A stretch of 64,000 nt of DNA from Gillisia hiemivivida (GTDB lineage: Bacteria > Bacteroidota > Bacteroidia > Flavobacteriales > Flavobacteriaceae), in contig NZ_VORY01000004.1 of NCBI RefSeq assembly GCF_007997295.1, forward strand, positions 1 through 64,000, in the 5' to 3' direction. Below are positions 56,510-64,000 of this stretch, in pieces. The notes under the pieces were generated by a model that saw only the letters and a list, made by a program, of their open reading frames with translations, made no database searches and was not told the DNA's origin. Numbering within the stretch: position 1 is the stretch's first letter; each line of letters opens with the position of its first letter. The position numbers and the translations under genes were made by a program.

Positions 56510-57142
56510 TTACTCCTTTTTATCTTTTTCCTTTTTATAAAAAAGCGTTTGCTTAATATTCTTCAATCTTCTATAAGTTTTTTCATTAAAGGTTTCATGT
56601 CTTGGCTTTTCACTTTTCGTCTTATTGGGATCGTACATCATGCCTGTACATAGGCACATTTTACGCTCTGTACGGGTAAGTATATCGTAGTTTTTACATG
56701 TTTGACAGCCTTTCCAGAAACTTTCATCATTGGTTAATTCAGAAAATGGAACAGGTTGGTATCCCAATTCGTAATTTATCTTCATTACCGCAAGACCTGT
56801 AGTTATTCCAAATATCTTAGCTCCGGGAAATTTATTTTTGGAGTGTTCGAAAATGGCTTTTTTAATATCTTTTGCCAATCCCTGATTTCTATACTCCGGA
56901 CTTACAATTAGCCCGGAATTGGCGACAAATTTATCGTGTCCCCAGACCTCGATATAACAGAATCCTGCAAATTTATCTCCATCTAAGGCAATAATAGCGT
57001 TGCCATTCTCCATTTTGGTGATAACATATTCTGGAGTCCTTCGAGCTATACCCGTGCCCCTAACTTTAGCAGATTCTGCTATAGTTTCACAAATGATCTC
57101 CGCAAAATTTGCATGAGATTTATTAGCAATGAGTATTTTCAT
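56510..57142 (-). CDS. GNAT acyltransferase heading the arg operon, four-Cys tail
   Basis: 210 residues. The GNAT fold is shown by the acetyl-CoA loop region LIVSPEYRNQGLAKDIKKA (about 78-96) and FCYIEVWG before it. The C-terminal part has four cysteines, Cys146, Cys149, Cys163 and Cys165 (GCQTCK and MCLCTG), which could hold a metal, then a basic tail. As the first gene of the arginine operon, with no classic argA or argJ nearby, it is a candidate for the N-acylglutamate synthase. That is an inference from position; the family assignment alone is certain. Confidence 0.8.
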   Translation of the reverse strand: MKILIANKSHANFAEIICETIAESAKVRGTGIARRTPEYVITKMENGNAIIALDGDKFAGFCYIEVWGHDKFVANSGLIVSPEYRNQGLAKDIKKAIFEHSKNKFPGAKIFGITTGLAVMKINYELGYQPVPFSELTNDESFWKGCQTCKNYDILTRTERKMCLCTGMMYDPNKTKSEKPRHETFNEKTYRRLKNIKQTLFYKKEKDKKE

Positions 57143-57464
57143 CTGCTAAAAGATTAAAGATTGAATTAATAAAGTTTTGATATTTCTGAAGGAAGAACCG
57201 GACTCACCTTAGTTCCATAAAATTATATACGCACAAGGCGGCGCGGAAAACTGCGTACGGGAGAATTTTCAGAAGTAATTCTGAAATTGTTTAAAGTATA
57301 TAGAGAGAATGTGGTTTTCAAGATTGTAAAATGTAAAATAATATTAAAAAAAGGGAATGCGCAGCCTACCGACTGAAGCGGGGCCTAAAGCGCAAATTGA
57401 ATATTATTTCTGTAGTTGAAATCACATGGTAAATTTAAACAATATTTTAAAAACACCTACTTTA
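57143..57464 (-). other. Leader region of the arg operon, several hairpins
   Basis: 322 bp without an ORF, between ilvA and the GNAT gene. Inverted repeats TACGCA/TGCGTA (57228-57233 and 57252-57257) and TTCAGAA/TTCTGAA (57268-57285) lie 85-145 bp upstream of the GNAT start. GCGC arms around a GC-rich core near 57359-57392, followed by TTTTTTT on the minus strand, may end the ilv transcript. No clear TAnnTTTG box or ARG box was found. Confidence 0.45.
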
Positions 57465-58739
57465 TTATATTAAAAATTGAAATAGATCCGGATTATCGTT
57501 TAAATATTGTCCGTAAAACTTATACTCTTTCATACGCTGTACCAAGGGATCAAAGTCTTTTGGATCTTTAAGTTCTATTCCCACAACGGCCGGACCATTC
57601 TCTCTATGGTGTTTTTTAGAATACTCAAAATGAGTAATATCGTCGTCTGGACCAAGAACTTTTGCCACAAATTGCTTCAATGCTCCTGCCCGCTGAGGGA
57701 AAGGAACAATGAAATAATGTTTAAGTCCTGCATATAGCAGGGCTTTTTCTTTAATTTCAGCAGTTCGCGTAATATCGTTATTACTTCCACTTACAACACA
57801 AACCACATTTTTCCCTTTGATATCTTCTGCAAAAGTATCTAATGCCGTAATAGACATGGCTCCTGCAGGTTCTACTACAATCGCATCCTGATTGTACAAA
57901 TCCAGAATTGTCTGGCATATTTTACCTTCCGGCACTGTTATCATTTCATCCAGAAAATTTTTGCATATTTCGAAATTTCTACTTCCTACCTTTTGCACAG
58001 CAGCTCCATCCACAAATCTATCTATCTCTTTGAGCTCTATAAGTTTGCCGATTTTTAGTGATGCACTCATAGAAGGGGCACCCTCCGGTTCCACTCCAAT
58101 AATCTTGGTATTAGGAGATATTTGTTTAAAGACAGAAGATAGCCCGGCAAGTAAACCTCCTCCTCCAAGGGGTGCAAAAATATAATCTATTGGCCCGTCG
58201 GCTTGATCCAAAATTTCCAGACCAATAGTCGCCTGGCCTTCTATTACTTTTTCATCATCAAAAGGATGAATAAATACCATATTGTACTTGTCCCCATATT
58301 TTATGGCATTTTTATAAGAATCATCAAAAGTATCACCCTTCAAGATCACCTCAACCCATTTTCCACCAAACATTCTTGTTTGCTCCACCTTTTGTTTAGG
58401 AGTCGTTATTGGCATAAAGATCACGCCTTTCGCCTCGAGATTATTGCATGCAAAAGCTACACCCTGTGCATGATTCCCAGCGCTTGCACAAATCACGCCT
58501 TTGCTTAATTCATCCTTTGGCAAACTCGAGATCTTATTATATGCGCCACGAATCTTATAGGATCTAACCTGCTGCAAATCTTCCCTTTTCAAAAAAACAT
58601 TGGCTTCATACTTTTTACTGTAGGTAAAAGATGGAGCTAATGGAGTCTTGATCACAACCTTTGAGATTCGTTCTGCGGCTTGCTGTACCGCCTCAATTTG
58701 TGGAATATAAATGTCTTTTTTAACTAAGGAATTACTCAT
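57465..58739 (-). CDS. ilvA: Threonine ammonia-lyase (biosynthetic)
   Basis: Makes 2-oxobutanoate from threonine for isoleucine. 424 residues: PLP domain with the Lys motif SYKIRGAYNKI, CASAGNHAQGVAFAC and APLGGGGLLAGLSSVF. A single ACT-like regulatory unit spans about 330-424 (HYFIVPFPQRAGALKQFVAKVLG), fitting allosteric control by isoleucine. Its start overlaps the ilvC stop by one base; last gene of the ilv operon. Confidence 0.95.
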   Translation of the reverse strand: MSNSLVKKDIYIPQIEAVQQAAERISKVVIKTPLAPSFTYSKKYEANVFLKREDLQQVRSYKIRGAYNKISSLPKDELSKGVICASAGNHAQGVAFACNNLEAKGVIFMPITTPKQKVEQTRMFGGKWVEVILKGDTFDDSYKNAIKYGDKYNMVFIHPFDDEKVIEGQATIGLEILDQADGPIDYIFAPLGGGGLLAGLSSVFKQISPNTKIIGVEPEGAPSMSASLKIGKLIELKEIDRFVDGAAVQKVGSRNFEICKNFLDEMITVPEGKICQTILDLYNQDAIVVEPAGAMSITALDTFAEDIKGKNVVCVVSGSNNDITRTAEIKEKALLYAGLKHYFIVPFPQRAGALKQFVAKVLGPDDDITHFEYSKKHHRENGPAVVGIELKDPKDFDPLVQRMKEYKFYGQYLNDNPDLFQFLI

Positions 58740-60214
58740 TACACGTGTATCTTTTTCATTTCGGTCATTGCCTCTCTCAGCTGCTCCCCTATAATTTCTA
58801 CTGGATGTTTTCTAATTGAGGCATTGACTTTGATTAGTTTTTTATTATCTACCCCGGAATCCTTTGTCCCATATGCTTTTCCTATTAATCCAGATTCTAA
58901 ATTATCAATATAATCTTTGATCAATGGCTTACAGGAATGATCAAAAAGATAACAACCGTATTCAGCAGTATCAGAAATAATCCTGTTCATCTCATAAAGC
59001 TTTTTACGAGCTATGGTATTTGCAATAAGCGGAGTTTCATGCAAAGATTCATAATATGCAGATTCTGCAATGATTCCTGCTTCTACCATAGTTTCAAAAG
59101 CCAACTCTACCCCAGACTTCACAAAGGCAACTAATAAAAGTCCTTTGTCAAAATATTCCTGTTCTGAAATTTCTTCTTGAGTCGCTTCTGTTTTTTCAAA
59201 GGCGGTGTTTTCTGTGGCTGCTCGCCATTCTAATAATTCCTTATCGTCCTTGTCCCAATCTTTCATCATTCTGGTGCTAAACGCCCCAGATATGATGTCG
59301 TCCATATGTTTTTGAAAAAGAGGACGCATGATAGTTTTTAATTCTTCTGATATTTCCGCCGCTTTTATTTTGGCCGGATTAGAAAGTCTATCCATCATAT
59401 TGGTGATCCCTCCATGCTTCAAGGCTTCGGTAATGGTTTCCCAACCATACTGAATTAATTTTGCGGCATATGCCGGCTCCATTCCTTCAGCAACCATTTT
59501 ATCAAAACTTAAGATAGATCCAGTTTGGAGCACACCACATAAAATAGTTTGTTCTCCCATCAGGTCCGATTTTACTTCGGCCACAAAAGAGGAATCCAAC
59601 ACACCAGCCCTATGGCCTCCTGTTGCGAAAGCATATGCTTTTGCCCAATCGTATCCTTTTCCTTCAGGATCGTTCTCTGGATGAACGGCTATTAGGGTAG
59701 GAACTCCAAAGCCTCTCTTATATTCTTCTCTCACTTCAGATCCAGGGCATTTAGGAGCAACCATTATTACCGTAATATCTTCCCTAATCTTCATTCCCTC
59801 TTCCACAATATTAAAACCGTGAGAATAGGACAAAGCAGCACCTTTTTTGATAAGAGGCACTATTTTCTTTATAACTGAAGTATGTTGTTTATCTGGAGTT
59901 AAATTAATAACAAGGTCTGCAGAAGGAATAAACTCTTCGTAAGTGCCAACTTTAAAATTGTTTGAAGAAGCGTTCTTATAAGATTGTCTTTGATCTTTTA
60001 TAGCATCTTCTCTTAAAGCATATGTGATATCTAGTCCGCTGTCGCGCATGTTCAAACCTTGATTTAAACCTTGGGCACCACAACCTACTATAACTATTTT
60101 TTTGTCTTTTAACGCGTTAATTCCTTCGCTAAATTCTTCACTGAGCATAAATCTACAAGTCCCCAATTGGGCTAATTGATCTCTTAAGGAAAGGCTATTA
60201 AAATAATTTGTCAT
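58739..60214 (-). CDS. ilvC: Ketol-acid reductoisomerase, long (class II) form
   Basis: 491 residues, the E. coli-like long class. NADPH-binding [24 protein letters not shown], then [30 protein letters not shown] and the duplicated C-terminal metal-binding domain with [16 protein letters not shown] and [19 protein letters not shown]. Overlaps ilvN by 4 bp and ilvA by 1 bp. Confidence 0.97.
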   Translation of the reverse strand: MTNYFNSLSLRDQLAQLGTCRFMLSEEFSEGINALKDKKIVIVGCGAQGLNQGLNMRDSGLDITYALREDAIKDQRQSYKNASSNNFKVGTYEEFIPSADLVINLTPDKQHTSVIKKIVPLIKKGAALSYSHGFNIVEEGMKIREDITVIMVAPKCPGSEVREEYKRGFGVPTLIAVHPENDPEGKGYDWAKAYAFATGGHRAGVLDSSFVAEVKSDLMGEQTILCGVLQTGSILSFDKMVAEGMEPAYAAKLIQYGWETITEALKHGGITNMMDRLSNPAKIKAAEISEELKTIMRPLFQKHMDDIISGAFSTRMMKDWDKDDKELLEWRAATENTAFEKTEATQEEISEQEYFDKGLLLVAFVKSGVELAFETMVEAGIIAESAYYESLHETPLIANTIARKKLYEMNRIISDTAEYGCYLFDHSCKPLIKDYIDNLESGLIGKAYGTKDSGVDNKKLIKVNASIRKHPVEIIGEQLREAMTEMKKIHV

Positions 60215-60750
60215 GAGTTTATATTTATGGTATTAAAATCTTCAAGAATACTTGAAATTGGCATTTCATTTTTTGATACTGCAATTTTTCCGGAGCGAAC
60301 AAATTGCATTAATCCATAGGGTTTTAATTTATCGTATAAATTATCTATTTCGTGACGTTTGCCTGTTTTCTCAATTACAAAGAATTTAGGTGTCACCGTA
60401 ACAATTCGTGCATTGGTCTCTTTTATGAAATCCTGAATAGTTAGGTCTTCAACAAATTCGGCTGAATTCACTTTGTATAGTGCCGTTTCCTGAAAGATTA
60501 GCTCTTCGTCGGTATGATAATATGCGCGTATAACTTCTATTTGTTTCTCTATCTGGCCAGCGACTTTCTTCACTTGTTCTTCTGTAACCTCAACCACAAT
60601 TATAAACCGCATCACCTCATTCACCTCGCTTTTGGAAGCTGTGATACTTTCTATATTGATGTGTCGCTTCAAAAAGATCGCTGCGATCCTGCTCAATAAT
60701 CCTATGTTGTTTTCCGTATATATGGAAACTGTATAGTTTTTCTTTTCCAT
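60211..60750 (-). CDS. ilvN: Acetolactate synthase small (regulatory) subunit
   Basis: 179 residues. The N-terminal ACT domain [30 protein letters not shown] (about 6-35) binds valine in known enzymes; the C-terminal part ([35 protein letters not shown]) matches the ALS small-subunit C-terminal domain. It is translationally coupled on both sides, with a one-base overlap to ilvB. Confidence 0.95.
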   Translation of the reverse strand: MEKKNYTVSIYTENNIGLLSRIAAIFLKRHINIESITASKSEVNEVMRFIIVVEVTEEQVKKVAGQIEKQIEVIRAYYHTDEELIFQETALYKVNSAEFVEDLTIQDFIKETNARIVTVTPKFFVIEKTGKRHEIDNLYDKLKPYGLMQFVRSGKIAVSKNEMPISSILEDFNTININS

Positions 60751-62483
60751 TATTCTAGTCTTATGTCTGAAACTGAAGCTCCCGTTGGAATCATAGGAAA
60801 AACATTTTCTTCTTGTTCTACTTTTACCTCTAAGAAATATGCCTCTGGAGAATCCATCATTTCCTTTATTGCTTCTTGTAATTGACTACGCTCAGTCACT
60901 TGTTTAGCTTTTATATAATATCCTTTGGCTATTGCCACAAAATCAGGATTTATTAACTCTGTGCTAGCATAGCGTTTATCAAAGAACATTTGTTGCCATT
61001 GCCTAACCATTCCAAGAAAACCATTGTTAAGCACTACAATTTTTACGGGAACTTTAGTTTGAAAAATGGTTCCCAACTCCTGAATGGTCATTTGAAATCC
61101 CCCATCTCCAATAATTGCCACAACTTGCCTGTTTGGCATTCCCATCTTTGCACCTATAGCGGCTGGCAATGCAAAGCCCATAGTCCCTAAGCCTCCTGAC
61201 GTAACGTTACTTCTTGATTGGTTGAATTTAGCATATCTGCAGGCTACCATTTGGTGCTGGCCAACGTCTGAAACTATAATAGCATCTCCCTTAGAATAAG
61301 TATTAATTTCATCTATTACCTCTGCCATCCCAAGTTTCTCCTGTTTGCCGTTTAGTTCATTTTTAATGATTTTATCATATTCAATTTTATATAGATCCTT
61401 AAATTTCTGGTGCCAAGCATCATGATTCTTCGGCTGTAAAAACCCTAATAACAATTGCAAGGTCTCTTTTACATCTCCCAATACAGCAACATCTGCTTTT
61501 ACATTTTTATCGATCTCAGAAGGATCAATTTCAAAATGGATCACCTTGGCCTGTTTTGCATAATGTTCAAGATTTCCAGTTACCCTATCGTCAAATCGCA
61601 TCCCTATAGCTATAAGGACATCACAATCATTGGTGAGGACATTTGGCCCATAATTACCATGCATTCCAACCATCCCTACATTTAAAGGGTGATCTGTATC
61701 CATCGCGGATAGTCCAAGAATGGTCCATGCAGCAGGAATTCCTGCTTTCTCTACAACTTTTTGAAATAGGGCCTCTGCACCTCCTAAAATCACCCCTTGA
61801 CCAAAAACGATCATCGGTTTTTTTGCTGAATTAATTAAATCTGCAGCTCGTTCTACTTGCGAAAGATCTACTTTGGGGAAAGGTTTATAGCTTCTAATCC
61901 CGGTACATTTTTTATAAGTGAAATCCAAGCTTGCAAACTGAGCATCTTTGGTAATATCTATCAATACAGGTCCCGGTCGTCCAGATCTGGCAATGTAAAA
62001 TGCCTTTGCTAAAACTTCTGGAATCTCTGAAGCTTTTGTTACCTGATAGTTCCATTTGGTCACTGGTGTCGAGATCCCAACGATATCGGTCTCCTGGAAA
62101 GCATCACTTCCCAGTAGATGTGAACCTACTTGTCCCGTAATACAAACCATAGGAGTAGAATCTATCTGTGCATCGGCAATTCCAGTCACCAAATTAGTAG
62201 CTCCAGGACCAGAAGTGGCGATACATACACCTACTTTCCCGGTTACTCTTGCATAGCCCTGAGCTGCATGCGTAGCACCTTGCTCATGTCTGGTGAGCAC
62301 ATGATGTATTTTATCTTGATATTTATACAATTCGTCATAAACAGGCATAATTGCCCCTCCAGGATATCCATATATGGTATTTATCCCCTCTTCCAACAAA
62401 CATTTTATCACAGCTTCTGCTCCAGTAACCGTGGTTGGAGCTTGAATGGCTTTATTCTCCTTTTTGGCTGTTTTAACTTCCAT
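60750..62483 (-). CDS. ilvB: Acetolactate synthase large subunit
   Basis: TPP- and FAD-dependent first common enzyme of valine and isoleucine synthesis. 577 residues. Visible are TIYGYPGGAIMPVYDELY, the catalytic Glu in LTRHEQGATHAAQGYAR, GRPGPVLIDITKD, GGLGTMGFALPAAIGAKMG and the TPP motif GDGGFQMTIQELGTIFQTKV ending in NNGFLGMVRQWQ. It starts 11 bp after ilvD. Confidence 0.97.
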   Translation of the reverse strand: MEVKTAKKENKAIQAPTTVTGAEAVIKCLLEEGINTIYGYPGGAIMPVYDELYKYQDKIHHVLTRHEQGATHAAQGYARVTGKVGVCIATSGPGATNLVTGIADAQIDSTPMVCITGQVGSHLLGSDAFQETDIVGISTPVTKWNYQVTKASEIPEVLAKAFYIARSGRPGPVLIDITKDAQFASLDFTYKKCTGIRSYKPFPKVDLSQVERAADLINSAKKPMIVFGQGVILGGAEALFQKVVEKAGIPAAWTILGLSAMDTDHPLNVGMVGMHGNYGPNVLTNDCDVLIAIGMRFDDRVTGNLEHYAKQAKVIHFEIDPSEIDKNVKADVAVLGDVKETLQLLLGFLQPKNHDAWHQKFKDLYKIEYDKIIKNELNGKQEKLGMAEVIDEINTYSKGDAIIVSDVGQHQMVACRYAKFNQSRSNVTSGGLGTMGFALPAAIGAKMGMPNRQVVAIIGDGGFQMTIQELGTIFQTKVPVKIVVLNNGFLGMVRQWQQMFFDKRYASTELINPDFVAIAKGYYIKAKQVTERSQLQEAIKEMMDSPEAYFLEVKVEQEENVFPMIPTGASVSDIRLE

Positions 62484-62494
62484 AATTCAACTAA

Positions 62495-64000
62495 TTAAAA
62501 TTCATCTGTAACACATCCCTGAGAGGCAGAGGAAACTGTCCTTGCATATTTATAAAGCACTCCTTTACTGAATTTAAGTGCCGGTGCCTCCCAATTTTTT
62601 TTCCTGTTCTCTATTTCTGAATCACTTAAATCCACACTTATAGTATTGTTTTCGGCATTTATGGTAATTTCATCTCCATCTTTAACAAATGCAATTAATC
62701 CTCCTTCCTGAGCTTCCGGGGTAATGTGTCCTACCACAAAACCATGAGTCCCTCCAGAAAATCTTCCATCGGTAATAAGAGCAACGTCCTTTCCTAATTT
62801 CGCACCCATTATTGCTGCAGTAGGCTTAAGCATTTCAGGCATTCCGGGTCCTCCTTTTGGGCCCTCAAAACGGATCACTATTACATCTCCTTTGCTTACT
62901 TTTCCTTGTGAAATTCCATCATTAGCTTCATATTCAGAATTATAAACCTTTGCTTTACCCTTAAATTTCAAGCCTTCTTTTCCCGTGATCTTTGCTACGG
63001 AACCTTCTGTGGCTAAATTCCCGTAAAGGATGCGGATGTGTCCAGACTTCTTAATAGGATTATTAATGGGAAAGATCACATCTTGTCCCTTTTCCAGATC
63101 TGGAACATTCTCCAGGTTTTCTGCCAATGTCTTTCCGGTTACCGTTAAGCAATCTCCATGAAGCATTCCTTCTTTCAGCATATATTTAAGAACGGCAGGA
63201 ATTCCTCCAACCCTGTGTATATCTTCCATCAGATATTTTCCGCTAGGTTTTAGATCTGCTAAAAAAGGAGTGGAATCACATATTTTTTCAAAATCATCCA
63301 TTCCAAATTCTACCTCTGCTGCTTTCGCTATTGCTAAATAATGAAGCACTGCGTTGGTAGACCCTCCAAGTACAGTAAGTAATCTTATGGCATTTTCCAT
63401 AGATTTTCTGGTAACTATATCCTTTGGTTTTATATCTCTTTCTATCAATAAACGTATTGCCTTTCCGGCTTCTTTGCTTTCTTCTTTCTTTTCATTACCA
63501 ATTGCAGGATTAGATGAGTTGTAAGGCAGCGCCATTCCCAAAGCTTCAATAGTAGAAGCCATCGTATTTGCTGTATACATTCCTCCACATGCTCCAGCTC
63601 CCGGACATGCTTTCTCTATTACCATATTATAATCCTCATCGCTAATATCGTCGGCAACCTTTGCTCCCCATGCTTCAAATGCTGAAACTACATCCAGTTT
63701 TTCACCTTTATGACATCCTGAAGCTATAGTGCCACCATATACCAAAATAGCAGGACGGTTAACTCGCAACATTGCCATCAAGGCTCCCGGCATATTCTTA
63801 TCGCATCCTACCACGGTGATCATAGCATCATATGACATTGCTTGAACCACAGTTTCCATTGAGTCGGCTATAAGGTCTCGGGAAGGCAAGGAATATCTCA
63901 TTCCTGGAGTGCCCATAGAAATTCCATCGCTTACTCCAATGGTGTTGAAGATAAGACCCACCATTTTATTGGAATTACACCCTTCTTTAACCAGTTTCGC
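62495..64000 (-). CDS. ilvD: Dihydroxy-acid dehydratase (N-terminus outside window)
   Basis: The frame is open to the window edge: the 12 codons upstream of the internal ATG at 63964 read [12 protein letters not shown] and continue the protein, so about the first 55-60 residues are missing. Iron-sulfur ligands are in [12 protein letters not shown] and [19 protein letters not shown]. Also seen are [15 protein letters not shown] and [21 protein letters not shown]. It acts in both the valine and isoleucine pathways and leads the ilv operon as far as is visible. Confidence 0.97.
   Translation of the reverse strand, partial: AKLVKEGCNSNKMVGLIFNTIGVSDGISMGTPGMRYSLPSRDLIADSMETVVQAMSYDAMITVVGCDKNMPGALMAMLRVNRPAILVYGGTIASGCHKGEKLDVVSAFEAWGAKVADDISDEDYNMVIEKACPGAGACGGMYTANTMASTIEALGMALPYNSSNPAIGNEKKEESKEAGKAIRLLIERDIKPKDIVTRKSMENAIRLLTVLGGSTNAVLHYLAIAKAAEVEFGMDDFEKICDSTPFLADLKPSGKYLMEDIHRVGGIPAVLKYMLKEGMLHGDCLTVTGKTLAENLENVPDLEKGQDVIFPINNPIKKSGHIRILYGNLATEGSVAKITGKEGLKFKGKAKVYNSEYEANDGISQGKVSKGDVIVIRFEGPKGGPGMPEMLKPTAAIMGAKLGKDVALITDGRFSGGTHGFVVGHITPEAQEGGLIAFVKDGDEITINAENNTISVDLSDSEIENRKKNWEAPALKFSKGVLYKYARTVSSASQGCVTDEF

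Noticed and set aside
57380-57425. Possible ARG-box-like AT palindrome upstream of the arg operon
   Set aside because: Matches only part of the consensus and lies in AT-rich sequence where such words are frequent.

Overview
The window is low-GC bacterial chromosome from a Bacteroidota, most likely a marine Flavobacteriaceae of the Gramella/Christiangramia, Salegentibacter or Zunongwangia kind. The clues are TAnnTTTG-type promoters, lipoproteins with acidic residues after the lipobox Cys, menaquinone genes, a fused branched-chain ketoacid dehydrogenase E1, and an arginine operon with an N-acylornithine carbamoyltransferase. No tRNA, rRNA, CRISPR array, intact prophage or complete IS was found. 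The genus is an inference from gene content.

Layout. 0-0.2 kb: the last 34 codons of an ISL3/ISAon1-type transposase. 0.4-8.4 kb: an accessory block of surface or secreted proteins, comprising an astacin-like metalloprotease lipoprotein, three tandem paralogous lipoproteins (two with thrombospondin type 3 calcium repeats, one with a CHRD-like tail), and an orphan receiver-PAS-LuxR regulator flanked by two copies of a G-run/C-run palindrome. 8.9-18 kb: uvrA, a LOG-family nucleotide hydrolase, an M1-peptidase-like/outer-membrane-barrel fusion without its zinc motif, and the E1 alpha/beta fusion. 18.2-27.6 kb: a menaquinone neighbourhood (menB, menD, menF, a hotdog thioesterase) mixed with bacterial PH-domain proteins, CvfB, a DUF2059 protein and an esterase. 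27.6-42.7 kb: an atypical Nramp-family transporter, two unknown small proteins, dnaK, sdaA, a CPBP protease, panB, an RluA-type pseudouridine synthase, a YpfJ-type metallopeptidase, an EamA transporter, an aldehyde dehydrogenase and a large conserved unknown. A 690-bp non-coding stretch at 39.0-39.7 kb holds a long RNA-like hairpin.

42.8-64 kb is an amino-acid biosynthesis region. leuA-leuC-leuD-leuB runs on the plus strand and meets a long minus-strand arginine operon (GNAT acyltransferase, argG, argC, proC, argD, N-acylornithine carbamoyltransferase, argB, argE-like, argH). Behind it lies the minus-strand operon ilvD-ilvB-ilvN-ilvC-ilvA, with ilvD cut by the window end. Together with panB and the E1 fusion this covers most of valine/isoleucine/leucine synthesis, one exit to pantothenate and one to branched acyl-CoA. 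Both the leu and arg operons are interrupted by members of a dispersed intergenic repeat family.

The observations most worth following are: the palindrome pair around the LuxR-type regulator; the GNAT protein with a four-cysteine tail heading the arg operon, a candidate for the first arginine enzyme; Ala at the substrate-discriminating position of the carbamoyltransferase; the catalytically degenerate M1/barrel fusion; the Nramp protein lacking the DPGN and MPH motifs; the dnaK upstream region with a sigma-54-like element beside a TGACA/TGTCA palindrome; and the 39.16-39.23 kb hairpin.
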